Source of the DNA: SMYC01 sp965197495
Lineage (GTDB): Bacteria; Acidobacteriota; Vicinamibacteria; Marinacidobacterales; SMYC01
Direction of reading: 5' to 3'
Assembly (NCBI GenBank): GCA_965197495.1
Contig: OZ240210.1
Location: 4,960,001-5,024,000, forward strand
Length of the DNA stretch: 64,000 nucleotides
The notes beneath the pieces were generated by a model, which searched no databases, was not told the DNA's origin, and was given only the letters and a program-made list of their open reading frames with translations. This document shows positions 1 to 10,038 of this stretch, piece after piece; positions within the stretch are counted from its first letter, which is position 1; each line of letters begins with the position of its first letter. The translations under genes were made by a program, and so were the position numbers.

Positions 1-259
1 GCGTGTAGATCTTGAACTCGAGGCTATGGTGGCCCGTGAGCTTCCGCGAGACGAGCGCCTGGAGCTGGATGTCCATGATCTCCGCCGCCGAGAACTTGGG
101 CTTTTTGCGGCGCGTCGTCGCTGCCTCGGGTGAGCTCACGAAGATGCGGCAACCCCGCGACCGTTTGGCGAGGGTCGGTGCCGCCACGCTCTCCGCGGAC
201 GGAACGAGCATGAGCACCCCCAACGCGAGACCAAAGTATTTCATCTGTTTGCGCGTCAT
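1..259 (-). CDS. Partial secreted protein, N-terminal 86 residues
   Basis: The reading frame opens with ATG at 259 and runs off the left edge without a stop, so only the N-terminus is visible. It starts MTRKQMKYFGLALGVLMLVP, a typical Sec signal peptide, followed by a basic stretch and the segment KPKFSAAEIMDIQLQALVSR. The start lies 10 bp downstream of the stop of the large propeller gene on the same strand, so the two probably share a transcript. I recognise no domain in the visible part; function unknown. Confidence 0.6.
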   Translation of the reverse strand, partial: MTRKQMKYFGLALGVLMLVPSAESVAAPTLAKRSRGCRIFVSSPEAATTRRKKPKFSAAEIMDIQLQALVSRKLTGHHSLEFKIYT

Positions 260-269
260 GGTTTTCTCA

Positions 270-3200
270 CTAGGGAAGGGGAAACACGACGCCGTAGATG
301 ACGCCTTGTTCGGTTCCCACGTAAATCATCGAGTTGAGAAGGTCTACCGTCGGGGCACCCACCGCGCCTCCACCGTCACCGAGCGTGACCGAGGTCGTCG
401 GGACGGGTGCGGTGACGTCCAGTTGATAGAGATTGCCGTCCCCCGAGCCCACGAACACTTCGCTCGACCCCCAGAGGAATGTCGGGATTGAAGGGGAAGG
501 CACGTCGGTGCTCGTCACCGGCCATCCCGAGTTGACCGCCGTGGAGGCACCGCTGTCGGCGATGGACCACACCTTGCCGTTCGTCGAGACGAATCGATTG
601 TTCGAGCCGAACTGAGGGAAGACGAAGCCTTTGATCGCACCGTCGCCAAGCGCCAGAGGCGCCCATTTGTTGGTGCCGTCGGCGGCGTCGAGCCCGTACA
701 GGGAACCCGCGTTGGTGCCGACGTAAAGCACGCCACCCCAAAGCGTCGGGCTACCGTCGATGTTGCCGATGGGCTTGGCCCAGAGGAGGTTTGGCGAGCC
801 CGAGCCGAACTCGATGCACCAGATGGTATTGGCGCTTCCGCCCGTCTTCTGTCGGGACGCGAAGAACAGGCGGTGAGTGGCGTAGACGACGGTGACCGCG
901 CCGCTGATGATGCCGATGTCCGTGTCGTCGCCGCCCTGGCTCGACAGGTTTTCGAAGCGCCACATCTCCGTTCCATCGACAACGTTCAGAGCCACCAAAG
1001 CGTTCGCGCCCGCCGAGTTTCGGGTTCCCACCAACACGAGGTCCTTCGCCGCCCCGTCGTAGGCGACGAAATTTCCACCCGGCGCCGCTTGGACCATCGT
1101 TGCGATGTTCTTACTCCACGTTTCCGAACCGTTGTCGGCGTTGATCGCGTAGACGTTGCCATCTTGGGAGCCGAGAAACGCGACTCCGTTTGTCGCCGAG
1201 CCGACGGCGAACGCCACGACCGGTGGCCTCGCCTGAGCCGGACCACCGAGTCGGTGCGGCGTCCATCCGACCGGCCAGGTGCCTCCATCGAAACCGGCAC
1301 CCCCTTGGATCGCGTGGAGAATGTTGTCGTTCGACACCGCGTACACGGTCGCGCCACCGGAAAAGCGCAGCCCGGGCGACGCCATGCTCGCGGCCCCAGT
1401 CGAGTACGCCCATTTCACGTTCCCCGTCGTATCGAAAGGCCGTGCGTCGAGAAGTTGGCCGGGCAGCGGCGAGTAGTTGCCGATGCCGTCATGGACAAAC
1501 GCCCCGTAGGTGTAGGTCGAATCGTTCAGCGGCGAGAAATTGGTGGTACTTTGCTTGATGCCTGGACCCGGGCACGCGACGGTGGCGGACCAGTCAAACG
1601 AGCCCGGCGTCGGATTGCTTCCAAGGTCGCGCACGATCAGGACTTCGACGCACGTCCCGTCGTCCGGCGTCACCCACTCGAGCTTCACCTGGGAGTCGGT
1701 GGCGGTCGCAGTGAAGAACGGGACGTCGGCAACCTCATTGACTCTTATCGTTTTATCGTCGGTATCCACCGCGTTCTTGACATCGAGCTCGAGGTTGTCG
1801 AAGAGCGCGGCGGCCGTGAAACCGGTGAAACCTAGTCCCGATATCGAAATGTACTCTCCCTGGGCAAAATTGGTGGTCACGTCGACGATCAGGCCGCGAT
1901 CGCCCGGTTCGTAGCTCACGCTCGTGCTCACGTTCGAGGAGCCGGTCCCGCCGATGATCGCTGTCGTGATCGATGTATCCCAGAACATGGGAAACGCCGC
2001 CGGGATACGGATGATGATGTCGTCGGCTATTTTGATGTAGTTCGTGGAGCCTTCGGTGACGAACAGAGTTGCGGCCGGCGTGGGCGGCTGCGAGAGAATG
2101 AAGATCTGGTTGTACGCAGACGACAGAACCGGAGTCGTGTCGAAGACGATCTCGATGAGCTTATCGTCGACGGCGGCCACCGAGCCGTCGTTCGTTATCT
2201 CGAGCTCGAGGCTATCGGGCGGCGAGGGCGCAGTGAAGCTCATGAACTGGAGGTTATCGATCTGGATTTGATCGCCTGGAGCGAAGTCGGTCACGACGTT
2301 GAGAACGACGGTACGGTCGAGATCCTCGTATACGACATCGGGCGTGACCTTGCCCACCGCGGTGCCGGTCAGGCCTACCGCTGCCACCGTGGCGTCCCAG
2401 CGCATGTTGAAGCCCGCCGGAATGCGGATGCGGAGGTCGCCGGAAGCGGTGATCGCCGGCGCCACGGCATCGTCGGTGACCGTGATGGCGGCGGCGGCGG
2501 TGGGCGGAGCGCCCACGGTAAAGCTCTGGTTAGTGGCGGAAGAGATCTTCACCGAATCACGGTAGGTGACAACGACGTAGATCTGGCTCACCATCATCTG
2601 GCCGCCAGAGTTATGCACGATACCGATCTCTAGAGCATCGAGCTCTGCCGTGCTCCAATCGAGCCCGGTCCAGGACGAGCTCATGAGCTGACCGCAACAG
2701 GCGCCGGCCGTGGTAACGCCCACATCGTCCACGGGAGCCGGATCGACTCCGATTCGCTGGTAGCTGAGGCTAACGTCGTTCGGCGGGCCAGCTCCTCCGC
2801 CCACCTGCGCAAATACTTCGATCGCGGTAATGGTGGAGCCCACAGGAATGGTCCCGTCGTCCAGGCTGAACATCTCACGGTTGGTGTTGCCGTCGGCGTC
2901 ATCCAGGAAGCTGGCAGGGTCGTTGGCCTCCACGGGTCCGGTACCGGCATTGCCGGACTGATCATTCAGACAGTCCCAATGGTTAGCGATGGAACAGCCG
3001 GTCTCGGCGGCAATGCCATTGATGAAACCGCTGCCGGTGGGATGGAGTGTGATTGTTGGAGTCGCCCCGCCGTCGGTCGTCTTCAGGATGGTCCCAGAAT
3101 CTCCCACCGCATATCCGGTGGTCGGATCCACCGGAAAATGGACGGACGACAGTCTGTTGGTCGTTCCGGAGATCTGGGGGCTCCAGGTGGTCCCGCCGTC

Positions 3201-3527
3201 GGTCGTCTTCAGGATGGTCCCAGAATTTCCCACCGCATAGCCGGTGGTCGCATCCACCGGAAAATGGACGCCGATGAGGTTGTCAGCCGTTCCAGAGGTC
3301 TGGGGGCTCCAGGTGGTCCCGCCGTCGGTCGTCTTCAGGATGGTCCCAGAATCTCCCATCGCATAGCCGGTGGTCGCATCCACCGGAAAATGGACGCCGC
3401 GGAGGAGGAAGGGCGTTCCGGAGGTCTGGGCGACCCAGCCAGCCCAGGCCGGCGAAGTCCCGACGACAAGGATAAAGACTAAGATGGCACCAATTTGGGA
3501 AAGAAATAACCTAATAGGCGTTTTCAT
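270..3527 (-). CDS. Large secreted protein with photosynthesis-stability-factor-like repeats and a PQQ-type beta-propeller
   Basis: A 1085-residue protein with a signal peptide ending near AWAG (about residue 29). Residues 30-155 hold three near-identical repeats of about 42 residues, each containing HFPVDATTGYAVGDSGTILK, as in Ycf48/BNR-like propeller blades. The middle (about 160-620) has two Ig-like or cohesin-like blocks with similar endings. The C-terminal 400 residues have repeated 'DG..Y.ldA.dG...W' blades, typical of PQQ/BamB-like propellers. Likely periplasmic, surface-attached or released. No catalytic residues are evident. Ligand and role are unknown. Confidence 0.8.
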   Translation of the reverse strand: MKTPIRLFLSQIGAILVFILVVGTSPAWAGWVAQTSGTPFLLRGVHFPVDATTGYAMGDSGTILKTTDGGTTWSPQTSGTADNLIGVHFPVDATTGYAVGNSGTILKTTDGGTTWSPQISGTTNRLSSVHFPVDPTTGYAVGDSGTILKTTDGGATPTITLHPTGSGFINGIAAETGCSIANHWDCLNDQSGNAGTGPVEANDPASFLDDADGNTNREMFSLDDGTIPVGSTITAIEVFAQVGGGAGPPNDVSLSYQRIGVDPAPVDDVGVTTAGACCGQLMSSSWTGLDWSTAELDALEIGIVHNSGGQMMVSQIYVVVTYRDSVKISSATNQSFTVGAPPTAAAAITVTDDAVAPAITASGDLRIRIPAGFNMRWDATVAAVGLTGTAVGKVTPDVVYEDLDRTVVLNVVTDFAPGDQIQIDNLQFMSFTAPSPPDSLELEITNDGSVAAVDDKLIEIVFDTTPVLSSAYNQIFILSQPPTPAATLFVTEGSTNYIKIADDIIIRIPAAFPMFWDTSITTAIIGGTGSSNVSTSVSYEPGDRGLIVDVTTNFAQGEYISISGLGFTGFTAAALFDNLELDVKNAVDTDDKTIRVNEVADVPFFTATATDSQVKLEWVTPDDGTCVEVLIVRDLGSNPTPGSFDWSATVACPGPGIKQSTTNFSPLNDSTYTYGAFVHDGIGNYSPLPGQLLDARPFDTTGNVKWAYSTGAASMASPGLRFSGGATVYAVSNDNILHAIQGGAGFDGGTWPVGWTPHRLGGPAQARPPVVAFAVGSATNGVAFLGSQDGNVYAINADNGSETWSKNIATMVQAAPGGNFVAYDGAAKDLVLVGTRNSAGANALVALNVVDGTEMWRFENLSSQGGDDTDIGIISGAVTVVYATHRLFFASRQKTGGSANTIWCIEFGSGSPNLLWAKPIGNIDGSPTLWGGVLYVGTNAGSLYGLDAADGTNKWAPLALGDGAIKGFVFPQFGSNNRFVSTNGKVWSIADSGASTAVNSGWPVTSTDVPSPSIPTFLWGSSEVFVGSGDGNLYQLDVTAPVPTTSVTLGDGGGAVGAPTVDLLNSMIYVGTEQGVIYGVVFPLP

Positions 3528-3540
3528 AAGTCACCCTTTT

Positions 3541-4656
3541 CCCGGCCAGAGAGCGTCCCGGGTCCATCGGCTGTCACCCTGCCTTCTCTTTCTGAGCGGA
3601 CGCGGCGGCTGGGCTGGCCAAGCGGAGCAGGAGAAGCACCGAGAAGGACAAAACGCCGGAAAGAGGAAAAGGTGGTCGCTCTTCGCTTTTGAATTCGAGC
3701 TCCAGGGGCCAGAGTAGGCCCGCCGGAGTGAAGGCGAGGCTATGGTTTTGATGCGGTACTCGATGGGAGCTTCCTCGCCCAGTTCCTCGGCGAGAGTGGC
3801 CTGGTACCGAGCCTCATCCATGGTGAAAGCCCCGTCACCAAACCGGAGCGTGGTGTCGGTGAGCTGGAGCTTCCCGTCTTTCGGAGCGCTTCTAGAAGAA
3901 AACCCCGATGGGCAACGTTGAGAGCAGCCAGAGGCTCAGCAAGGCGGGGGGACACCGAAGAAAGTCCCCGGTGTCGATCCTCGGTTCCGCCTCCGCTATC
4001 TTGCTGGGCCGGCGCGACGGCGGGGTTGGCAACAGAGAGCAGGAGCAGTATCCAGAAGAGCCGAGCGGGGGACCCCGGACCCGAGCTTGGGTTTCGCAAC
4101 GTTCTGAGCCTTTCCGGGGCAGCTCAAAAGCTGCAGAGCCCCCCCTGCAATGAGAGCAACAACCATGCCGGGAGCAAGCGGCGGATTCTCTCATCGGAAA
4201 GCCTTTAGACAGTGGCACTTGAGGGAGACGCCTTTCTATCCGTGGGCGCACAGGGGGAAACTCCAACAAAACCGAGGGTATTTCCCTAGTACCCGGAGCG
4301 GAAGAAATTGACCAGATAGTGCCGGTCAGCGTGCTTGTCGAACTTACGCGTCGACGACATCGCCTTTGCCGTGCGAGCTGCCAATGGATGCCGGTCGAAT
4401 CGAAAATTCTCGAGCAGCCCGCTCCCTCCGAACGCACGGGTCGATGAGTTCGCTGGGTCTAAGCCGCTCCAACCAATCGTGCACGCCGCCGGTTTCGCGG
4501 CGATGAGCCCAGTCGAACATCTCGTTCATGACGCGTATGAGCCCCGTTCTTGCAACGTTCCCGTCGGAACCATTCCTCGAAACGCCATTTTGCGCTCGAG
4601 GTGGAACATCTCCAGAACGTTCTGGATCGCCTCGAGACGACCAGACATCCACGACC
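3541..4656. other. Gene-poor degenerate region
   Basis: About 1.1 kb with no convincing intact gene. On the minus strand around 3640-3880 there is a protein-like stretch (KDGKLQLTDTTLRFGDGAFT followed by MDEARYQATLAEELGEE) with no upstream start in frame. Hydrophobic signal-peptide-like segments occur in other frames (for example LFWILLLLSVANPAVAPAQQ near 4050). This suggests one or two decayed small secreted proteins with frameshifts. Nothing certain is visible in 4100-4656. Confidence 0.35.
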
Positions 4657-6264
4657 CTATTCGGGATGCGCCACCAAGGCGAGAAAATCACGCCACGGGA
4701 CGGGACGGCCATGGATGGGAACGATCGTCTCGACATCCAGGCCGAGCCGTTCCACGTGCTGGTAAAAGCTTCGATGCGCGTCGTTCGCGCGCGCGGCGGG
4801 AGGGTCGTAGAGATCCGCTTCGATGACGATCTTCTCAGCGGGAAGATAGGCGATCAACATCCCTTCGACGTGTCCGAGGGGTTGGACATAGGAGATGTGC
4901 ATCGAGCGCGTTCCGTCCGTGAGCCAGTGGTTCTCGCGCACTGTCTCTTATTGGTAGCCTTCGGCGAGCTCGGTCGGCGGCGAGAGCGACACCATGTCGG
5001 GCGCCAAAGTTCGCGGAGCGTAGTTGAGTACATCCCGCGTGTAGAAGTCGTAGTTCTTCCAATGCGTGATGATCGTCGTCCCGAGATGCATGTAGGTGCG
5101 CAGGCCGCCGATATGGTCGTGATGCTGATGCGTGTTGACGACAAAGCGGATCGGTTTATCCGGAACGAGCTTCACGACCTCTTCGATCACAGCCAGGTTG
5201 CGCGCTTCGTCGAGCGGAGCTTCGACCACCGCGATGTAGTCCTCGAACTCGACGGCGACGCTGTTATGCGACGCGCCGCCGAGAAGCCACACGCCGTCGG
5301 CCAGCTCCTCTGTTTCGACACGTATCGGGAACGCGGCGCCGCGCACCGACTCGGGTATCTCGACGGGATCGCCGCAGACGTTGGGCTCGATGTCGTCGAG
5401 CGCGCCGCCGAAGGCGTTGTGACCCGCGTTCACGCTCTGTGCTTGGTAGTTGTCGTCCCAGCCCTCGTGATGGTGCCATCCCGTCGGGAAACGAATGCCG
5501 TTTCCTAGATCCACGTAGCTCGCATTCGTGAACTCGTGCTCGTAGTTCATGTCGCCGAGAACGGGGTCGGGCACCCACGTGTGTATCCGCTGCAGCAGGT
5601 TCTCCCGGTTGATGGTCGCGTCGACGCGGTACTTCCCGAGCACGGTGATCGAGACGATCGTCACCTTCTCGGGTTTCGTCGTCGCGCCGTCCCGTCCCAT
5701 CTCGCCGAGCTCCCAACGCCAGACGGCTTTCGGGCTCGCTCCGGGAAGCCGCGCCGCTTTGAGAAATCCGTGCGGGTTGATCCACAGATCGAGCTGCCAG
5801 CGCTCCGCGTCCTCGGGCCGCGCCGCGACGGGCTCGGACTCGACTCCGTCCTGATACCAGCCGTAGCGGCCGTTGACCATGAAGCTTTGGCGTTCATGCC
5901 GTTGACGCGGCTCTCCCCCACGCCACCCGAGACCATATTTCCACGACGCGGGGTTTTGCCCGGGTTTCCGGTCAAACACCTCTTTCATGGTGCCGTCTTC
6001 CCAATTCATCGTGCGGAGATAGTTCCGAAGCGGCTGAGCGTCCGGCCAGTCCACTTCGAACCCGTGCAGGCGTTGCTGGCCGACGATCGCCGCCTCCGCC
6101 GTGCCGCCGATGGTGACGCAGCGTAGTCGGTCCGCACCGATGGCGCGCTCGGCCGCGCGCAGCACGGGCTCCGGGTCGAGATAGCCGGGCGGAAAATCTT
6201 GCGCTCCGAGCGCGCTCGAGACGAGCACGGCAATCACCCAGAGTAGAGCTTGCGTTGCAGTCAT
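4657..6264 (-). pseudogene. Metallo-beta-lactamase-fold hydrolase interrupted by an in-frame TAA
   Basis: Start chosen at ATG 6264, which begins a clear signal peptide (MTATQALLWVIAVLVSSALG); upstream in-frame codons look non-coding. The metal-binding motif NTHQHHDHIGG lies about three quarters along, and the C-terminal IPIHGRPVPW supplies a late metal ligand. A TAA at 4948-4950 interrupts the frame, yet the same frame continues for about 95 codons with family-like sequence (RENHWLTDGTRSMHISYVQP). The stop therefore probably replaced a sense codon, most simply Tyr. The family is a secreted Zn-dependent hydrolase of unknown substrate. Either a pseudogene or a base error; truncation at TAA would remove the late metal-ligand region. 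Confidence 0.75.
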
Positions 6265-6543
6265 GGCTTCCCCTCGCCCCTGTGTCAGGGACATAGCGGC
6301 CGAATGGCGTGCGCGACGGCGGCCATCCCGCTCGAACGGCCGCTCGATCTGGCACTCCGGTGAGGCTTCAAACAGCGCATGCCACATGCCCTGTGATACG
6401 TGCCGCCCGAGCTCCCGGAGCCAAGCTTGCGCACGTCCGTTTCGTACATCATCTCCGCGAGCTTCTCACGATGGAGAATTTGGCGCCCTCGTGAGCGCCG
6501 TGGTTCTGAATCAACGTCTGGGCCGTACTTTTTCATTAGCGTG
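6265..6543. other. Intergenic region with a doubtful small ORF
   Basis: Between the symporter and the hydrolase lies an 83-codon minus-strand frame starting at 6536 (MKKYGPDVDSEPRRSRGRQI). It lacks a visible ribosome binding site and has no recognisable domain. It may be a relic of a longer gene or chance. No terminator hairpin with a T-run was seen. Confidence 0.2.
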
Positions 6544-8032
6544 CTAGATCTCCATGATCGCCTCCACGTCCGGGTCGAGAACGGGAGGGCGCGACAAGAA
6601 CGAGATCAGAAAGAAAATCGTCGTCGAAGCGAGAAGTGAGACCGTGCCGCCGTGGATATTGTGGGGCAGCTGGATATCGAACACTTCGATGGCTAAATTC
6701 AAGACCAGGCTTACCGCGATCGCGACGCTCGCGGCGAGGGGCGTGGCGCGCTTCCAGTTGAAACCGATCCCGATCGCCGGCACGAGCGCGGCACCGAAGG
6801 TTCCCCATCCGAACGCGCCGAGAAGCGCTACGAGCCGCGCGTTCTCGTAATGCGAATAGAGCGCGAAGAGCGCCGCGAGGACCGCGAGGGCGACGGTGCC
6901 GATGCGCGCCCAGAAAAGCTCGCGCGTGAGCGAGCGTCCGGTAAGCGCGCGCGGGATGTCGTGTACGAGGGCCGCGGCGCCGATGTTGAGAAAGCTATCC
7001 GCCGTCGACATGATGGCCGCAAAGAGTCCCGCGAAGACGATACCCGCGAGCACGGGATGCGCGTATTGCTGCAGGAACGCCGGTGCGGCCGCGTCGGCGC
7101 CGGAGAGCTCGGGATGCGCGCCTGCGAGCACGAGCGCACGCATGACGAGTCCGATGCTCACCCACAGAAGCGCCGTGAGTGTATAGCCGAAGACAGTGAC
7201 GAGCGGTACCCATCGGTAATTCTGAACGCGCTCGATCATCATCCCCTTCGTGAGAATCTGAGGCTGCCCCGCCGCGCCCACGGTAAACATGAAATACCAC
7301 GAAAGACAGCCAATCATCCCCACGGTGCCCCACGGGCCGGCCGCCTCAGCATCATCTCTCAAAATCGTCGCCACCGCTGCCGTCGCGCCGCCGTCGAACA
7401 CGAAAAGCGTCGTGAGGAACACGAGAAAGCCGGCGACGACCATCACGACGCCTTGAAACATGTCGGTATAGACGGAGGCCAGGATGCCGCCGGTCGCACA
7501 GTAGAAGACGAGAACGGAAGACGAGATCACGACACACGTCACGAGGCTGACCTCGGGAACGTATCCCGTACCGACGAGAATAGTCTGCAATACTGTCGCC
7601 ATCGCGAGTGTCTGCGTCGCGAGATAGCCGAGGATGCCGAGAAGAATCGCGATCGCGGTGAGAAGGCGGGTCGCTTCGCTCCCGTAGCGCGCCGCGACGG
7701 CGTCGGGAAGCGAGATCGAGTCGAAAGCACCCGCGAACAAACGCAATCGCTTTCCGAGCAGAAAGTCGGCGACCGCATAGCTCGTGGACACCGAGATCAC
7801 CATCCACACCGAGCTCATCCCGAGCGAGTAGACGAGCCCCGGCCCACCGACGAAGCCGAAACCGCTCATCGTGCTCGAGAAAATGGCGATACCCGTGATC
7901 ATGATGCCGAGCTGACGCCCGGCCATGAAGAAATCTTTGGCGGAATGGGTCCGCCGCATCGCCCACAAGGATACAAAGTCCCATATAGAGCGCAACCATT
8001 CCGACAATGATCGGGCTTCGGAGCTCGCTCAC
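6544..8032 (-). pseudogene. Sodium:solute symporter (SSS family), frameshifted after the first helix
   Basis: Most of the gene encodes a 12-13 helix SSS-family transporter: THSAKDFFMAGR, then GFGFVGGPG, and DSFLNIGAAALVHDI in the Na+-site helix region. The native start is GTG at 8032, overlapping the upstream stop by 4 bp (GTGA). That frame gives the expected first helix, SELRSPIIVGMVALYMGLCI, but it is out of phase with the rest. The break is near 7961, between CILVG and WAMRRTHS. A loss of 8 bp between two TGTGGGC repeats would explain it. Without the repair the N-terminal helix is separated from the transporter. The substrate cannot be inferred. Confidence 0.8.
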
Positions 8033-8553
8033 GACGACCGGCTCCGGTGTTTTTCGACGAGTCGCTGATATTCCCGGTAGTCGTCCTCGGTAAGAATCCA
8101 CCGGTTGTAGCCGATCACGTAAAGCAGATTGAAGAGGATCGTCACGGGGAAGAGACCGTAGAGCATGATCGCCGACGGCCCGGGGAGCGTCAGAAAAAAC
8201 GACACGGCACCACCGTCCATGGTGCGCACGTAGCTCACGAGAAGCCAAACCCAGAACGCAAGAGCGACGTCGAGGCTCGCGGCGAGGGGCTTGCCTAATC
8301 CTCGGAGCGACGCGCCCTTGCGCGCGCCGAAAGCCATGAGCGCTACGAAGTAAACGAGCGAGGCGGCGCCAAAGAGTCCGCCGAGCCACAACACGTTGGC
8401 GTGACGCGCGCTCCCCGACCCGCCACTCACCATCGTGGAGAACTGCTCGTGCGGCTTTCCGCCCACGTCACCGAGCTCGGGCGTCAAGAGGAGCAGGGCG
8501 ACGGCCGCGATGACGAGGAGTAAGCTTCCGACCAGGAGCGTGAGAAGACGCAT
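8029..8553 (-). CDS. Small integral membrane protein paired with the symporter
   Basis: About 174 residues starting MRLLTLLVGSLLLVIAAVAL at ATG 8553, preferred over an upstream ATG at 8580 because the hydrophobic signal begins there. Four hydrophobic helices are visible: N-terminal, around VLWLGGLFGAASLVYFVALM, around DVALAFWVWLLVSYV, and near the C-terminus (MLYGLFPVTILFNLLYVIGY). The tail is charged. Its stop overlaps the symporter start by 4 bp, so translation is probably coupled and the protein may assist or regulate the transporter. No named family recognised. Confidence 0.7.
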   Translation of the reverse strand: MRLLTLLVGSLLLVIAAVALLLLTPELGDVGGKPHEQFSTMVSGGSGSARHANVLWLGGLFGAASLVYFVALMAFGARKGASLRGLGKPLAASLDVALAFWVWLLVSYVRTMDGGAVSFFLTLPGPSAIMLYGLFPVTILFNLLYVIGYNRWILTEDDYREYQRLVEKHRSRSS

Positions 8554-8578
8554 AGGTGATGGCCCCGCAGTATATGAC

Positions 8579-8701
8579 ACGAGGACGAGAGAGGAGCTGA
8601 GCTACATGATCGGGCGCGACGATCCCGTGTTCCTGAACTGGATCGATCTCTGGCTCCACCAGATGGAGCTCGACGGTCTGCGCGAACTAGTGATGCTAGC
8701 T
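8579..8701 (+). pseudogene. C-terminal fragment of a solute-binding protein
   Basis: On the plus strand, between two minus-strand genes, about 40 codons read TREELSYMIGRDDPVFLNWI followed by DLWLHQMELDGLREL. This matches the C-terminal helix region of extracellular amino-acid-type solute-binding proteins (family 3), where a 'dp..l..wvn.wl......G....l' pattern is standard. No start codon and no upstream lobe are present, so it is a relic left by a deletion. Confidence 0.4.
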
Positions 8702-9874
8702 CGACCTCTTCTTCTCGAAGCGTCCGTAGCGGTAGCGATCGAGAAGCTCGACCTCGATCCCGTCGAGGATCTCGAGCGCGGCCAAACGGCCGACCACCGG
8801 AGACAAGGTCACGCCGCTATGCATGACCGAGAGATAGACATCCGGGACCCCCTCGGAAAAACCAATCACGGGAAAGCCGTCGCGCGGCAAGGGCCGGTAG
8901 CCGAGTGTCACGCGCTCGAGCTCGAGCTTACCGATTCCGGGAAGATAGGTCTTCCCAGAGGCGAGCACCTTTTCGCCTTCGGCCTCTGTTGCTTCGGTGA
9001 CGGGCGCGCTACCGAAGCCCATGCCCGCGACGAGGCGGCCGTCGAGCTTCTGCTTCATGTGTGCGCCCGGGGACAGAACGACACGGTGGATGAGACGCTC
9101 GGCGGGCTTGGTATGCGCGAGAACGCCGGGAGACTCCACGAGCGGCACTTTGAGCCCGGCCATCGCGGCGAGCTTCGGCGTGTCCACGCCCGCGGCGATC
9201 ACGAGGACGTCGAGCTCGAAATCGCCTTGGGTCGTCGCAACCCCGCGAAGCCGTCCCCATTTCAAATCGAGCCCTGTCACCTCGCAGGGATAGAGGATCT
9301 CAGCACCTTGAGCTTTGGCGTGATCGAGCAACACTTCCGCCGCGTGGACGGGGTCGACGCTCCCTTCTTGCTCGCTATACGAGGCCGCTAGCACCTCGCC
9401 CGGCTCGACGCCACTTTCGAGCTTCTCGAACTCGGCGAGATCGAGAAGCCGCGCCGGATAACCCCATGCTTGCTTGCTCGCGACTTGCTGGCGCAACCAA
9501 CGCGCCCGTTCCGGGACGCCGTACCATTCAAGGCTCCCACCCCATTGCACTTGGAGGTCGCCGCCGAGCTCGCGCTCGAGATGGCGATAGCCGAGAGCGC
9601 CCAACCGGTTCAGATGGTGATAATGATGCGGACGCTTCGAGAAGGTCGCGTTGATCCACGCAAACGAGTTCGCGGTCGCGCCGGCTGCCGGCTTCGTTTT
9701 CTCGAACACCGTGACCGCAGCGCCCCGGCGCGCGAGATGGTAAGCGAGCGAGCCTCCGAGAATCCCGCCGCCGATGACCCCCACCCGGCGCGCCGCCGCC
9801 GCCGCTTGCCGGATTCCAGGGAGCGCCGAAACCGCGACTCCAGAAAACAACTGAAAGAATTTTCTACGTTCCAT
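8696..9874 (-). CDS. Tat-exported FAD-dependent amino-acid oxidoreductase (DadA/glycine-oxidase-like)
   Basis: 392 residues. The N-terminus MERRKFFQLFSGVAVSA resembles a twin-arginine signal. A Rossmann motif follows at about residues 30-55 (GVIGGGILGGSLAYHLARRG then VTVFEK), and the C-terminal FAD motif is around YRPLPRDGFPVIGF. This is the DAO superfamily layout: FAD domain, substrate domain, FAD C-terminal segment. The likely reaction is oxidative deamination of an amino acid or amine in the periplasm or at the membrane. It appears intact. It lies in the same direction as the symporter pair, separated by the binding-protein relic. Confidence 0.8.
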   Translation of the reverse strand: MERRKFFQLFSGVAVSALPGIRQAAAAARRVGVIGGGILGGSLAYHLARRGAAVTVFEKTKPAAGATANSFAWINATFSKRPHHYHHLNRLGALGYRHLERELGGDLQVQWGGSLEWYGVPERARWLRQQVASKQAWGYPARLLDLAEFEKLESGVEPGEVLAASYSEQEGSVDPVHAAEVLLDHAKAQGAEILYPCEVTGLDLKWGRLRGVATTQGDFELDVLVIAAGVDTPKLAAMAGLKVPLVESPGVLAHTKPAERLIHRVVLSPGAHMKQKLDGRLVAGMGFGSAPVTEATEAEGEKVLASGKTYLPGIGKLELERVTLGYRPLPRDGFPVIGFSEGVPDVYLSVMHSGVTLSPVVGRLAALEILDGIEVELLDRYRYGRFEKKRSS

Positions 9875-10038
9875 GGCTCACCTCCCGGGATGGAATCCAT
9901 CTCGGCCTGGTCCACCAGGAGTGCGATGGACCATACCACCGCCCTTCGCGATTCGTGGCGCATTATTCTACACGTTCTTCGGCCCAAAGATATTCCCCGT
10001 GATCTCTCCCGCGCGACTAGTCCTGGCGCGGCAAAGTT

